DNA from: Amycolatopsis umgeniensis
GTDB lineage: Bacteria; Actinomycetota; Actinomycetes; Mycobacteriales; Pseudonocardiaceae
DNA length: 64,000 nucleotides
Assembly (NCBI RefSeq): GCF_014205155.1
Contig: NZ_JACHMX010000001.1
Span: forward strand, 310,001 to 374,000
Direction: 5' to 3'
This document shows, piece after piece, positions 16,501 through 25,594 of this stretch (its first letter is position 1; every line of letters starts with the position of its first letter). Below the pieces are notes generated by a model. It saw only the letters and a list, made by a program, of their open reading frames with translations, ran no database searches and was not told the origin of the DNA. The position numbers and the translations under genes are program-made.

Positions 16501-17316
16501 ATGTGGATCTGCGACAGGTGCGGTATCGAACACCCGGCCACCCCAGAGCCTCCCCGGTGCGTTCTCGACCGCGGTGAGGTCGGCATCGAAGAAGCAGGCG
16601 ACCTCGGCGCGCACACCGGACGCTGGTGGACGCACGAGGAACTGATCTCCGCGCCGCACAAGACCTTGCACCGCGATCACGGCCGCGGCTTGCACAGCAT
16701 CAAACGAGAACCGCATTTCGCCATCGGGCATTGGTCGTTCATCGCGGTCACCCCGGCAGGCGCTCTGCTCTGGGACCCGCCGTCCTGGTTGGACACCGAA
16801 GTGCTCGACCTCGTGCGAGGCCTCGGCGACGTCGCCGCGATCGCCACCAGCCACCCGCATATGTTCGGCGCCCAGCTCGGCTGGAGCCGCGCACTGGGCG
16901 GGATCCCGGTACTGGTCAACGAACGTAATCGCGAATGGCTGCCCGCGCCCGATCCGGCGTTCGAGTTCTGGGACGAGCACGCCGAACCGTTACCGGGCCT
17001 CGAACTCGTCCGGCTCGGCGGGCACATGCGCGGCAGCGCCGTGGCCAGGACACCGGACGGCAGCATCCTGGCCGGGGACACCATCACGGGCGGACTTGCG
17101 CCGGATTGGGTGTCCTTTCAGCGCAACTTCCCCAAGCACATCCCGATGTCCGCGGCCGTGGTGCGCCGCATCGTCGACAGGCTCGACGATTTCTCCTACG
17201 ACAGGCTCTACACCCTCGGCGGCGACACCATCGACCGTGACGCCCGCGCCGTCGTCCGACGAAGCGCCGAGACCCACATCCGGTGGGTCAGCGGCGACTT
17301 CGACCACCTCACTTGA
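16501..17316 (+). CDS. MBL-fold-like protein with N-terminal zinc ribbon and altered metal site
   Basis: 271 residues from ATG 16501. Begins MWICDRCGIEHP, a CxxC knuckle followed by a further Cys. The rest follows a metallo-beta-lactamase plan (GHWSFIAVTPAGALLWDPPSW, VAAIATSHPHMFG, GGHMRGSAVAR, GSILAGDTI, YTLGGDTI). The usual HxHxDH is replaced by HPHMFG, so one metal-binding half is lost; the later Asp in AGDTI remains. This could be a non-hydrolytic or mononuclear MBL protein. Followed convergently by an MFS gene with an 8-bp overlap. Function unknown. Confidence 0.72.
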   Translation: MWICDRCGIEHPATPEPPRCVLDRGEVGIEEAGDLGAHTGRWWTHEELISAPHKTLHRDHGRGLHSIKREPHFAIGHWSFIAVTPAGALLWDPPSWLDTEVLDLVRGLGDVAAIATSHPHMFGAQLGWSRALGGIPVLVNERNREWLPAPDPAFEFWDEHAEPLPGLELVRLGGHMRGSAVARTPDGSILAGDTITGGLAPDWVSFQRNFPKHIPMSAAVVRRIVDRLDDFSYDRLYTLGGDTIDRDARAVVRRSAETHIRWVSGDFDHLT

Positions 17317-18622
17317 TCGCGTTCTTCTCCTTGTTACGGAAGGACAACGCGATGAATCCCGCCATCGCCATGAAGAACGCGACGGCCCACATCCCGGCAC
17401 GGAAGCTGCCGGTCAGGCCCTGCAGCCAGCCGGTGAGATAGGGACCGACGAAACCCGACAGGTTGCCGAACGAGTTGATCAGGCCGATCCCGGCCGCGGC
17501 GCCGACGCCGGTGAGGAAGGCGTTGGGAAGCTGCCAGAACACGGGGATCGCGGTGAACACGCCGATCGCACAGAGCGTCACCGCGATCATCACCAGCAGT
17601 GGCGAACCCAGGTACAGCGCGACGGCGATCGAGACCGCGCCGACGAACGCGGCGATGGCGACATGCCCCGCCCGTTCGCCGGTGCGGTCGGAATGGCGCG
17701 CCCACAGCACCATGGCGACCGCGGCCACGGCGTAGGGAATCGCCGTGATGAGCCCGATCTCGACGATGCTGTACGAGGTCTGGAACTGCTGCTGGAAGCC
17801 CTTGATCACCTGCGGGAGGAAGAACGCGAGCACGTAGAGGCCGAAGATGATTCCGAAGTAGACCGCGCTCAGCGCGAGCACCCGCGGATCGGTCAGCGCC
17901 GATCGCGTGCTCACCTCCTTGCCGACCTCGCGTGTGTCCTCCGCGTCGATGGCCGTCTGCAGCGCCGTGCGCTGCTCCGGGGTCAGCCATTTCGCGTTCT
18001 TGGGCCGGTTCGGCAGCAGGAAGAACACGGCGAAGCCGAGCAGGATCGAAGGGACTCCTTCGGCGAAGAACATGAAGCGCCAGCCGGCGTCGAAGCCGAG
18101 GACACCGTCACCGTGCTTGATGAGCAGGGCGGAAATCGGGCTGCCGATCACCGATGAGAGCGGCACCGCCAGGAAGAACAGCGCGACGATCTTGGCCCGC
18201 ACCTTCCGCGGGAACCAATAGGTCAGGTACAGGATGATGCCGGGGAAGAACCCGGCCTCGGCGATACCGAGCAGCACCCGGACGATGTAGAAACTGACCT
18301 CGCCCTGGATGAACGCGGTGGCCGAGGCGACGATGCCCCAGGTGACCATGATCCGCGCGATCCAGATGCGGGCGCCCACCTTGTGCAGGATCACGTTGCT
18401 GGGCACCTCGAAGAAGAAGTACCCGACGAAGAACAGGCCGGCACCGAGTCCGTAGGCCGCCGAACTGATGCCGAGATCGGCGTTCATGGTGAGCGCCGCG
18501 AACCCGACGTTGACCCGGTCGAGATAGTTGAGCAGATAGAGCAGCCCGAGGAACGGGACCAGCCGGATCATCGCTTTGCGGACCGCTTGAGAGGTGGACA
18601 CCTCTGCCGTCTGTTCGTCCAT
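17309..18622 (-). CDS. MFS transporter, anion:cation symporter (ACS) type
   Basis: 437 residues, twelve predicted membrane segments. The first helix carries LLYLLNYLDRVNVGFAA, the ACS-family signature, followed by YFFFEVPSNVILHKVGARIW and a conserved IAEAGFFPGIILYLTYWFP. Family members import organic anions such as tartrate, glucarate, phthalate or 4-hydroxyphenylacetate with cations. No catabolic genes are adjacent, so the substrate is undefined. Confidence 0.92.
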   Translation of the reverse strand: MDEQTAEVSTSQAVRKAMIRLVPFLGLLYLLNYLDRVNVGFAALTMNADLGISSAAYGLGAGLFFVGYFFFEVPSNVILHKVGARIWIARIMVTWGIVASATAFIQGEVSFYIVRVLLGIAEAGFFPGIILYLTYWFPRKVRAKIVALFFLAVPLSSVIGSPISALLIKHGDGVLGFDAGWRFMFFAEGVPSILLGFAVFFLLPNRPKNAKWLTPEQRTALQTAIDAEDTREVGKEVSTRSALTDPRVLALSAVYFGIIFGLYVLAFFLPQVIKGFQQQFQTSYSIVEIGLITAIPYAVAAVAMVLWARHSDRTGERAGHVAIAAFVGAVSIAVALYLGSPLLVMIAVTLCAIGVFTAIPVFWQLPNAFLTGVGAAAGIGLINSFGNLSGFVGPYLTGWLQGLTGSFRAGMWAVAFFMAMAGFIALSFRNKEKNAIK

Positions 18623-18643
18623 CCGCGGGAGTGTAGAGGGCGA

Positions 18644-19507
18644 TCAAAACAGCGGGGGCAGGAAGGCACCGAGGTTCCCGCCCGCGGCCCGATCGGCCGG
18701 GTCCGGGTCCACCTGGACCGAGTCGGGATTGCGCGGGTCGTAGGTGACTTTCACGGTCGAACCGCGGGCCGGCGCCTGCAACGGCGGGGTGATCATCGTC
18801 GCGATGACCGTCCGCTCCCCGGTTTCGGCGGGGAACCGGACCTGCACGGTGAACCGCGGATTCCCCATCACCCAGACGTTCGTGAACTCGACGCCGATGA
18901 CCTGCCCGATCACCTGGAGCCCGGTCTGGGCCAGCGCGTGGGCGCGATCGTCCGCCTCCGCCTTGGTGACGAACGCCCGTCCCAGCACCATGATCATGAC
19001 CAGCGCGGTCACCCCGGCCACCGCCGGCACGAGATACGGTTCGTAGTAGACGATCCAGTCGACGTCGGTCCACGGTTCGGCCGCGCCCTCGCCGAACGGC
19101 AGCCGCTGCCCCACCGACTCGGGCGGAGTCCACGACGGGATCGCGAAGCCGGTGCCCAGCGCCACGCCCAACGACGCGGCGAGGCTGCTCGCCCGGAAGC
19201 CGACGCCCATCCCCCGCAGCGACATCCCGCCGCCCCACAGCATCGCGAACCCGAGCGACGAAGCGACCGTGATCGAGATGCTGAAGAACAGGACGAGCGA
19301 AACCGCCGGGCCCGCGTCGGCCCCCCACGCGTCGACGCGGTTGAGTGACATCAGCCGGAAACCGTCCAGCAGCCCGAGGGCGCCCGACCAGCCCGCGACC
19401 GCCCAGGCGAGCGTCGTGGGCACGCCGAGCAGCCACAGGCGCAGGCCTGGACGACGGGCCTGCCGAGGGTCGCCCGGCAGGCCGAACTCGAAGGAACCGA
19501 ACATCAT
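18644..19507 (-). CDS. membrane protein with DUF3592-like C-terminal domain
   Basis: 287 residues. Hydrophobic segments near 25-50, 65-92, 105-122 and 160-178. The soluble C-terminus (about 195-287) is beta-rich: QVRFPAETGERTVIATMIT, ARGSTVKVTYDPRNPDSVQVD, the DUF3592-like pattern. Follows a related soluble protein by 7 bases, so the two are an operon. A similar arrangement recurs at 45.7-47.6 kb. Function unknown. Confidence 0.75.
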   Translation of the reverse strand: MMFGSFEFGLPGDPRQARRPGLRLWLLGVPTTLAWAVAGWSGALGLLDGFRLMSLNRVDAWGADAGPAVSLVLFFSISITVASSLGFAMLWGGGMSLRGMGVGFRASSLAASLGVALGTGFAIPSWTPPESVGQRLPFGEGAAEPWTDVDWIVYYEPYLVPAVAGVTALVMIMVLGRAFVTKAEADDRAHALAQTGLQVIGQVIGVEFTNVWVMGNPRFTVQVRFPAETGERTVIATMITPPLQAPARGSTVKVTYDPRNPDSVQVDPDPADRAAGGNLGAFLPPLF

Positions 19508-19514
19508 GGCCGCT

Positions 19515-20042
19515 CTAACCGATCGGGCCGAACACAGCGACCTTCGCCGGGTCGGCGGGGTCGACGCGGGCTTCGTGACGGGTACCGGGCGCGTACTGCT
19601 GGATCGTCGCCAGCGGCGCGATCAGCGAGGTCACCGTCCGGTAGGTGCCACCGTCGGCGCGAGTGACCTCGAGCGTCGCGGTGTACTGCGCCTGCCCGGC
19701 GATCTTCCGGCCGGTCGGCTCCAGTCCGCGGATCACCAGGGTGGCGGGCTCGCAGGTGTCGTAGAGCCGCCGCAGTTCGGTGCCGTAGGCCTGCAGTTCC
19801 TGCTGCTGGCGCAGCTGCTCGTCCATCGGCAGCGCCAGGAACGCGGCCATGTCCGGGTCGGCGTTCATGTTCCGGAACGCCTGCGCGGCCAGTTGCGGCG
19901 TCGGCAGCTGCGGGGTGATGTCGTGCCCCTGCGCGGCCGCGGCCCGCCGGAACTGCTCCGCGTGCCGCTGGAAGTCCTGCTCGCCCCGGGCCATGCCCTG
20001 CTGCGTCGCGTCGTTGATCTTGTCGCGGATCTTCTTGAACAT
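19515..20042 (-). CDS. soluble protein with DUF3592-like C-terminal region
   Basis: 175 residues. Amphipathic, charged N-terminus (MFKKIRDKINDATQQGMARG), a Gln-rich helical middle, and a beta-rich end TATLEVTRADGGTYRTVTSL, PGTRHEARVDPADPAKVAVF, resembling the end of the next gene's product. No membrane segment. First gene of the two-gene unit. Function unknown. Confidence 0.7.
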   Translation of the reverse strand: MFKKIRDKINDATQQGMARGEQDFQRHAEQFRRAAAAQGHDITPQLPTPQLAAQAFRNMNADPDMAAFLALPMDEQLRQQQELQAYGTELRRLYDTCEPATLVIRGLEPTGRKIAGQAQYTATLEVTRADGGTYRTVTSLIAPLATIQQYAPGTRHEARVDPADPAKVAVFGPIG

Positions 20043-20100
20043 CGGGTCCCGCCTTTCGCTGTGTCGTTCTCGATGAACACAGCTTCGGCGGGGCGGACCG

Positions 20101-23100
20101 CTACCGAACCCAGGTTTTCCCGTCGTCGGTCGCGTCGAGGCAGGTCAGAGGCGCCCAGAAGACCGGGGAATTCGCCGGTTCGGGCTTTTCGCGCCAGCGG
20201 GCGAGCCGGGACCGCTGCCAGGCGTTCAGCTCGGTGACCGGATCTTCACCGGCGAGCGCGGTGTCGGCGGCGATGACCAGTTCGGACATCGGGTCCGAAC
20301 CGGGCACGGCGGCCGAGGTCGGGAGGGCCCAGACCGTGGCGGCGACCAGTCCCGCTCCGGCCGCGACGGCGGCGAGGAGCACGCCGAACGGTTCGGCCAG
20401 ACCGAAGTCGCTCGCGCTGGCGCAGCCGATCAGCGCGACCCGTGCGGGCATGGTGTCCACTTCGGACAGTGCGAGGTCGGCGGCGGTGAACGGCCGGTGC
20501 GGTCCGATCGGCGCGGCCGTTCCGGGGAGATCGGCCGCGCAGGACAGATGCAGCGCGGTCTGAGCGCCGTACTCGTCGCGCACCCGGCTGACGTGGCCCA
20601 CGAACACCAGCCGCGAACAGGGCCGTGACAGGAGTTCAGCGAGCAGCCGGCGGTCGGTGTCGGCGCGGCGGACCAGATCGAGCCCGTGTGCGACCTCGGG
20701 AAGGACCGGGCCGTCGGCGAGCCGCGCGTCCAGGTGCCGGATCAGCGGCGACGTCGCGTCCTGCTTGCCGAGTACGGAACCCAACTCGCCGAACGCACTC
20801 TGGCCGGGGATCCGCGGGTCGAGCAGATAGAGGGGCGGGCCGTCCGCGGCGGGCGGACGGCGCGGGATCGCGGCCGGGGCGAGCAGCGAGACGTCGGCGA
20901 TGTCGACGACACGCTCGTCGCTGTCGAAACAGGTGCCGATCTCCTCGATCTCGAGGACGTGATCCGCCCTCCTGTCGGGCAGGGCCAGCAGTCCCCATGG
21001 GACAGCGGCGAGGCTCGGGGACGGCTGGATCCTCAGGAGCGGGCGGTTTCCTTCGGCGGCGGATCGCCGGAGCCGTGCGACCAGGTCGGCGGGCAAGAGA
21101 TTGAGGGCGAGGACGCGGGCCAGGCGTTGCTCACCGGCGAGGCTGCCGAAGGCGTCTTCGCCCAGTGAACGCCGGACGGCGTCGGCCACGCTCTCGCCTT
21201 CGTGCGGTGTCGGGGAGGCGGCGTCCAGGACCTCGCGGGCGGTCCCGACCAGGGCGAACTCGATCGGATGCGTGTGGACGGTGTCGAGGTCCTCGGTGGT
21301 CCGCCAGGTGAGGAAGGTGTGCCCGGCATCGGCGAAACGCAGGAGGAAGGTCTCTCGCCCAGGCCGGGCCGCAGGCCAGGTCTCGACGGTTTCAGCGGCG
21401 AGCCGAGGCAGGCGGTAGCGCTCGGTGGCGAGGCGATGCCACCGATCCAGCTCCATCGGCGAAGACGGCGACCAGCGCAGGGCGGGCGGCGGAGCGAGCC
21501 GCAGCGGCAAGGACGAGGTGACAGAACCCAGTGCCGCCAAGGGAAGCCGATCATCCTCAGTGGACGGAAGTACTTCGAGGGACGGCAGTGTCCCGGTCAG
21601 GCCGAGCGACGGCCCCTCGACCCCTGTGTACGCCCCGACGGCGCAGGTGCGCTCGATCAGTTCGGCCGCCAGCCTCGGTTCCTTCAGCCGGGCCAGCAAC
21701 GCCAGCGCGAGCCCCAGCGTGGGCGCCGCGATGTCACGCGCCCAGGCCGTGCGCGCCTGCGGGGAAATGAACTCGAACCGGTACTCCGCCGCCGCGAGCG
21801 TCAAGGGGAGCACCAGATCCAGCAGCGTCCGCAGGTCTTCGCCGCGAGCGAACCCGACAGTGGCCGCGACGAAATCCGTATGCAGGTGGTCCGACCAGTC
21901 CCCCGACAGTCGCGCTGATTCCCTCGCGCGAGTCGCGTGGTCCTCCGCCGTCGCCCAGTCGCCTTCCGCCGCGGCGCAGCGGGCCAGTGCGGTGTCGACG
22001 ACGCGCAGGCCCGGGACGTCACCGTTGGCCGTCCGGATCGTTTTCGCGTGCTCGAACTGTTCCCGTGCCTGCGTGACGTCGCCCGTGTACAGCAGCAACG
22101 TGCCCAGCGCGTAGCTCGCCTCCGCGACGTCGCCGGTCAGGCCCGCCGCCGCGAGTTCGTCGCGGGCGGCGACGATCGCGGCGACCGCGCCGGGGAAGTC
22201 ACCCGCCAGGGCGCGGGCCTCCGCCAGCCCGATGCCTGCCTTCACGGCCAGTGGGCCGCCTTCGTGCTGAGCGCTCAGCCTCAGCAGATCGGCCCGCGCG
22301 TCCGCGTCCTCGCCACCCGCGTGGCGGATCCGGGCACGTTCGGCCCTGGCCATGGCCTGCTGCTGGATGGCCCGCTCGCGGACCTCGTCGATCTCGGTGA
22401 GGACGTCCAGCCCCGCCAGGATCTCCTCGAGCGCGGCCCGCGCACCCGCCAGCTCCCCGGCGGCGATCTGGACGCGCACGTCGAAGATCCGCAGTTCCAT
22501 CTCGTCGGAACCGTGGACGTCGAGCAACTCGGGCGGATACTGGTCCGGCCCCGCTTCCTTGCGGAACGCCGCCCGGCGTCGCTGACCGGCGATCAGCTCA
22601 CGCGCCTTGACGACGTCCCCTTCCTCCGTGGCCAGGGAGATGAGCACGCGCTCGGCGACCTCCCGGGAGCCTTCGATCATCCGCACCTCGGCGTACTGTC
22701 CGAAGTGGACGATGGCGGCGGTGCTCACCCCGAAGACCTGGAGTACGGCCTCGGCGCATTGTCTCGCGTTGCGCAGATCGCCCGCGGAGTAGCAGACGTG
22801 GGCCAGATCGCTGACAGCGGCGAGCTCGAGGTCGGTCCGGTCGAGTTTCTGCGCGATCTCCCGCATCCGCGTGTACTTCCGGTGCGCCCCGGCGACGTTC
22901 CGGACCGCGGCGAGGTGCTTGGCCTGGTCCTGGACCTTGGCGGCTTCGATGAGCAGCTTGCGGTACTGGCGTTCGGACAGCGAGCACGCGGGCACTTCAC
23001 CGTACGGAGCCGGGTCGAGGCCGAAATGCTTTGCCACACAACGGCAGTTGTAGCCATGTGACGTCGCGAGGCTCAGTTCGGGCGGGAGCGGGCGATCCGG

Positions 23101-23133
23101 GGGGTTCTGGGGTGGCGGCATGCCGACGAGCAC
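20101..23133 (-). CDS. TPR-CHAT caspase-like protease
   Basis: 1010 residues from GTG 23133, which has AGGAG at seven bases' spacing and lies one base past the upstream stop; ATG 23121 is the alternative. The N-terminus contains CRCVAKHFGL. Residues ~60-560 are TPR-like helical repeats (AGDLRNARQCAEAVLQVFG, TGDVTQAREQFEHAKTIR). The C-terminal CHAT domain keeps the catalytic pair: His847 in LVFVGHVSR and Cys904 in VALIGCASASDFG. CHAT proteins are caspase-like peptidases; some act in phage defence with dedicated substrates. Third gene of a coupled operon whose other products are unknown, which fits a regulated protease plus partners or targets (inference). Confidence 0.88.
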   Translation of the reverse strand: MLVGMPPPQNPPDRPLPPELSLATSHGYNCRCVAKHFGLDPAPYGEVPACSLSERQYRKLLIEAAKVQDQAKHLAAVRNVAGAHRKYTRMREIAQKLDRTDLELAAVSDLAHVCYSAGDLRNARQCAEAVLQVFGVSTAAIVHFGQYAEVRMIEGSREVAERVLISLATEEGDVVKARELIAGQRRRAAFRKEAGPDQYPPELLDVHGSDEMELRIFDVRVQIAAGELAGARAALEEILAGLDVLTEIDEVRERAIQQQAMARAERARIRHAGGEDADARADLLRLSAQHEGGPLAVKAGIGLAEARALAGDFPGAVAAIVAARDELAAAGLTGDVAEASYALGTLLLYTGDVTQAREQFEHAKTIRTANGDVPGLRVVDTALARCAAAEGDWATAEDHATRARESARLSGDWSDHLHTDFVAATVGFARGEDLRTLLDLVLPLTLAAAEYRFEFISPQARTAWARDIAAPTLGLALALLARLKEPRLAAELIERTCAVGAYTGVEGPSLGLTGTLPSLEVLPSTEDDRLPLAALGSVTSSLPLRLAPPPALRWSPSSPMELDRWHRLATERYRLPRLAAETVETWPAARPGRETFLLRFADAGHTFLTWRTTEDLDTVHTHPIEFALVGTAREVLDAASPTPHEGESVADAVRRSLGEDAFGSLAGEQRLARVLALNLLPADLVARLRRSAAEGNRPLLRIQPSPSLAAVPWGLLALPDRRADHVLEIEEIGTCFDSDERVVDIADVSLLAPAAIPRRPPAADGPPLYLLDPRIPGQSAFGELGSVLGKQDATSPLIRHLDARLADGPVLPEVAHGLDLVRRADTDRRLLAELLSRPCSRLVFVGHVSRVRDEYGAQTALHLSCAADLPGTAAPIGPHRPFTAADLALSEVDTMPARVALIGCASASDFGLAEPFGVLLAAVAAGAGLVAATVWALPTSAAVPGSDPMSELVIAADTALAGEDPVTELNAWQRSRLARWREKPEPANSPVFWAPLTCLDATDDGKTWVR

Positions 23134-23134
23134 G

Positions 23135-24184
23135 TCAGAACTCCTCATCGGCGGAGGCGGCCGCCGCCCGTTCGGCGAGCGTCCTGAACCCCGGCTCGCG
23201 TGCCCGCACGAGCGCGACCACGCGAGCCCGGTCTTCCGGAGTGGTCCCGGTGACACCCTCGCCGGCCACTCCGACGACCAAGGCGATCCGTCCACTGTGG
23301 ATGCCCGCCGCGAGCCGGATCGCGGCTTCGTCCAGTTCGGCGGCGCCGGTGAACCGTCCGGCTCCCAGGTGCAAAGGCACTTCCGCGAACGGCTCGCCGT
23401 CGTGGGTCGCGACGGCGACGATGGCCGCGTCGGCGAACGCGCCCGCGACCTCGACTTCGAGCCGGGTGGCGGCCGTGGCGACGACGATCCGCCAGGTCAC
23501 CGTGTCTTCGGCGGCGTCCAGGATCCCAGGCGGCACCCGAGCCCAGTCGACGCTCGCCCGTCCGCTCGCCAGCACGCCTTCACCGGGAGCGGCCGATTCG
23601 GTGCCCGCGGCCAGCGCGTACGCACGTTGGCCCGAGGTCGCGGTTTCCGGACGCACTTCCGCCGCTGCCTCGGCGCGCACGACGTCATCCTGGTCGTCGA
23701 ACCACGCCGCGAGATGAGTGCACATACCCCGGACGTCGTCGGCGACCGGCCGCGCGGCCGCCAGGAGAGCGCCCTCCGCGATCGCCGCGTCGAACAGCTC
23801 GGCGGGCGATGCCTCGAAAGCGTCGAGAAGACCTTCGGCCAGATCCTCGACCGCAGCCGTCGCGACAGCCGTTTCGAGGTCCAGCAACGCCGGGTCGAGT
23901 GAAGGGACGCCGAGCGAAGGGCTGGCGGGCCACCAGCGGCGCAGCCAAAGCAGCAGGGCGAGTCTGCCCAGTTCCGGGCGTGCGGGGAGATCCGCCTGGC
24001 CTTGGCCGAGCACGGTGAGGCTGGTTTCCTCGCCCACGAGCCGGGTCAGCCACGGTTCAGCGGCCCCGGCGTCGCTGAGTTCGATCCGCATCGAGGACGT
24101 CCGGCCGTCGAGCAACTCGGCGAGGGCGAAGTGGATGACGGCGCCGTCGGCCGCGACGACGGGGCTGTGCACCGGATGCGTCAC
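23135..24184 (-). CDS. uncharacterised protein of the CHAT operon
   Basis: 349 residues. GTG 24184 overlaps the upstream stop as GTGA and has GGAGG seven bases before it; longer in-frame readings run into the upstream gene. Acidic and Ala-rich: the N-terminal half holds a Trp/Leu segment LALLLWLRRWWPASPSLG and the C-terminal half is beta-rich (VTWRIVVATAATRLEVEVAG, IVAVATHDGEPFAEVPLHLG, IALVVGVAGEG), suggesting an Ig-like or jelly-roll fold. No catalytic motif. Middle gene between the TTG-started protein and the CHAT protease; it could be the protease's substrate or adaptor (inference). Confidence 0.75.
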   Translation of the reverse strand: MTHPVHSPVVAADGAVIHFALAELLDGRTSSMRIELSDAGAAEPWLTRLVGEETSLTVLGQGQADLPARPELGRLALLLWLRRWWPASPSLGVPSLDPALLDLETAVATAAVEDLAEGLLDAFEASPAELFDAAIAEGALLAAARPVADDVRGMCTHLAAWFDDQDDVVRAEAAAEVRPETATSGQRAYALAAGTESAAPGEGVLASGRASVDWARVPPGILDAAEDTVTWRIVVATAATRLEVEVAGAFADAAIVAVATHDGEPFAEVPLHLGAGRFTGAAELDEAAIRLAAGIHSGRIALVVGVAGEGVTGTTPEDRARVVALVRAREPGFRTLAERAAAASADEEF

Positions 24185-25494
24185 GACACGGCCTCCAGAT
24201 CCGGCAGGCGGGCCACGAGCGCGCGCCGCACCTTCGTCCGCAGATCCAGGGAAGTCGACCGGACCACGCCGGTGACGAGGTCGCGGACGTCGGCGGCATC
24301 GGCGGGCAGATCGCCGCGGACGTCGAAACCGTGCAGCCGGACCCACAACCTGCTCAGGAACTGCTTGGCGAACTCGCGCAGATCGCGCAGGAGCTCGGCA
24401 TCGGGCCGCGGCGTGAGCGGCGTGGCCCCGGCCAGCGCGCGCCGGGCGTGCAGCACGTAACCCTCCCTCGCGACCTGGGCGTTGAGCTGCCGCGCGAACT
24501 CGGGAACCCCCGCAGGCGCCGCGCCGTCGAGCGGCCGGAGCGCGGGCGCGAGGACGACACCGAGCGCGAAGCAGGCCGCCAGCGCCGGCAGGCCGAGCCC
24601 GAACCCGGCGGCGACCCGGGCCAGTTCGTCGTCGACGAGCTCGGCGACGGGAGCCCGCTCATCCGGGGGAAGGCGGCGCAAGGTTGCGCGTACTCGCCTT
24701 TCGACGCTGCGTTCGAGAAGTTCGGCACCGGTCTCGTCCCGCCGGTTCAAGGGCGGGACGGCGGTGCGATCCCCGCGCTGCAGCCCGAGGTCCGGCACGG
24801 GCAGCCCGGAGATCTCCTGGACGGCCTCGCTCAAGGCTCGTGCCCCACCCGGACGCCGGAGGGCGAGCCCGAGGGCGTGCCCGGTGGCGGAACCGGCGAG
24901 GGCCCGCCAGGCAGTGTCGGAAAGACCGTCGACGAACACCCGGAGCGCGGCGATGTCCTGCGATGCGGCGGATTCCGCGTGCCAGCGGCGTTCGAGCTCC
25001 GCGGTCAGCTCCGCCGACAGCCGGGGATCCGAGAGATACCCGGCGAGCTGATCGACGCCCGCCACGCCGCCCTCGCCGTGCAGATCGCGCAACGCCGCCT
25101 CGGCGGTCGCCGTCGCGTCCGGACCCGGCGTGCCGAAAGCCGTCGCCAGCTCGTACGCCAGCGGGAAGCACACGTCCTGGACGTTGCCCGCGGTGATCCG
25201 CAAAGCGCGGCGGCGCCGTTTCAGATGGGTGAACCAAGCGGCCGTGGCGCGCAGCCTGTCCGCGTCGGCCAGCAGCAGCTCCGTCAGCTCCGCCGCGGCG
25301 GCCGGGTCCAGCACGGGACGGCCGAGCCGGGGACGCGCCGCCGTCCGGATCACCAGCGGGTCGATGATCTTCTTGATCGTCCGGGTCAGCGGGCCGCCGT
25401 CGGCCGACGACAGGACCTCCACCCCGGGGACGCTCGCCCACGCCCGCGCGAGAACGGCCGACCGCGGCCGGGACTCGCCTGATCCCGTCGTCAA
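24181..25494 (-). CDS. uncharacterised protein, first gene of the CHAT operon
   Basis: 437 residues, apparently from TTG 25494 with GGAGG just upstream; no better start lies nearby. Almost entirely helical and Ala/Leu/Arg-rich, with a hydrophobic stretch GLGLPALAACFALGVVLAPALRP (about 310-332) that could be membrane-associated. No recognised motif. Coupled to the following gene by a 4-bp overlap. Divergent from a methyltransferase gene 100 bases away. Role unknown; the conserved-looking coupling with the CHAT protease is the main clue. Confidence 0.7.
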   Translation of the reverse strand: MTTGSGESRPRSAVLARAWASVPGVEVLSSADGGPLTRTIKKIIDPLVIRTAARPRLGRPVLDPAAAAELTELLLADADRLRATAAWFTHLKRRRRALRITAGNVQDVCFPLAYELATAFGTPGPDATATAEAALRDLHGEGGVAGVDQLAGYLSDPRLSAELTAELERRWHAESAASQDIAALRVFVDGLSDTAWRALAGSATGHALGLALRRPGGARALSEAVQEISGLPVPDLGLQRGDRTAVPPLNRRDETGAELLERSVERRVRATLRRLPPDERAPVAELVDDELARVAAGFGLGLPALAACFALGVVLAPALRPLDGAAPAGVPEFARQLNAQVAREGYVLHARRALAGATPLTPRPDAELLRDLREFAKQFLSRLWVRLHGFDVRGDLPADAADVRDLVTGVVRSTSLDLRTKVRRALVARLPDLEAVS

Positions 25495-25594
25495 ACGCCC
25501 TCCCTCGCTCTGACCGCACTCTAACCGAGCAGACGACGCGGACGGCTTCTCCCGGTCTTTACCCTGGAGTGCCGGGGGCGGGAGGAGTGCCTGG

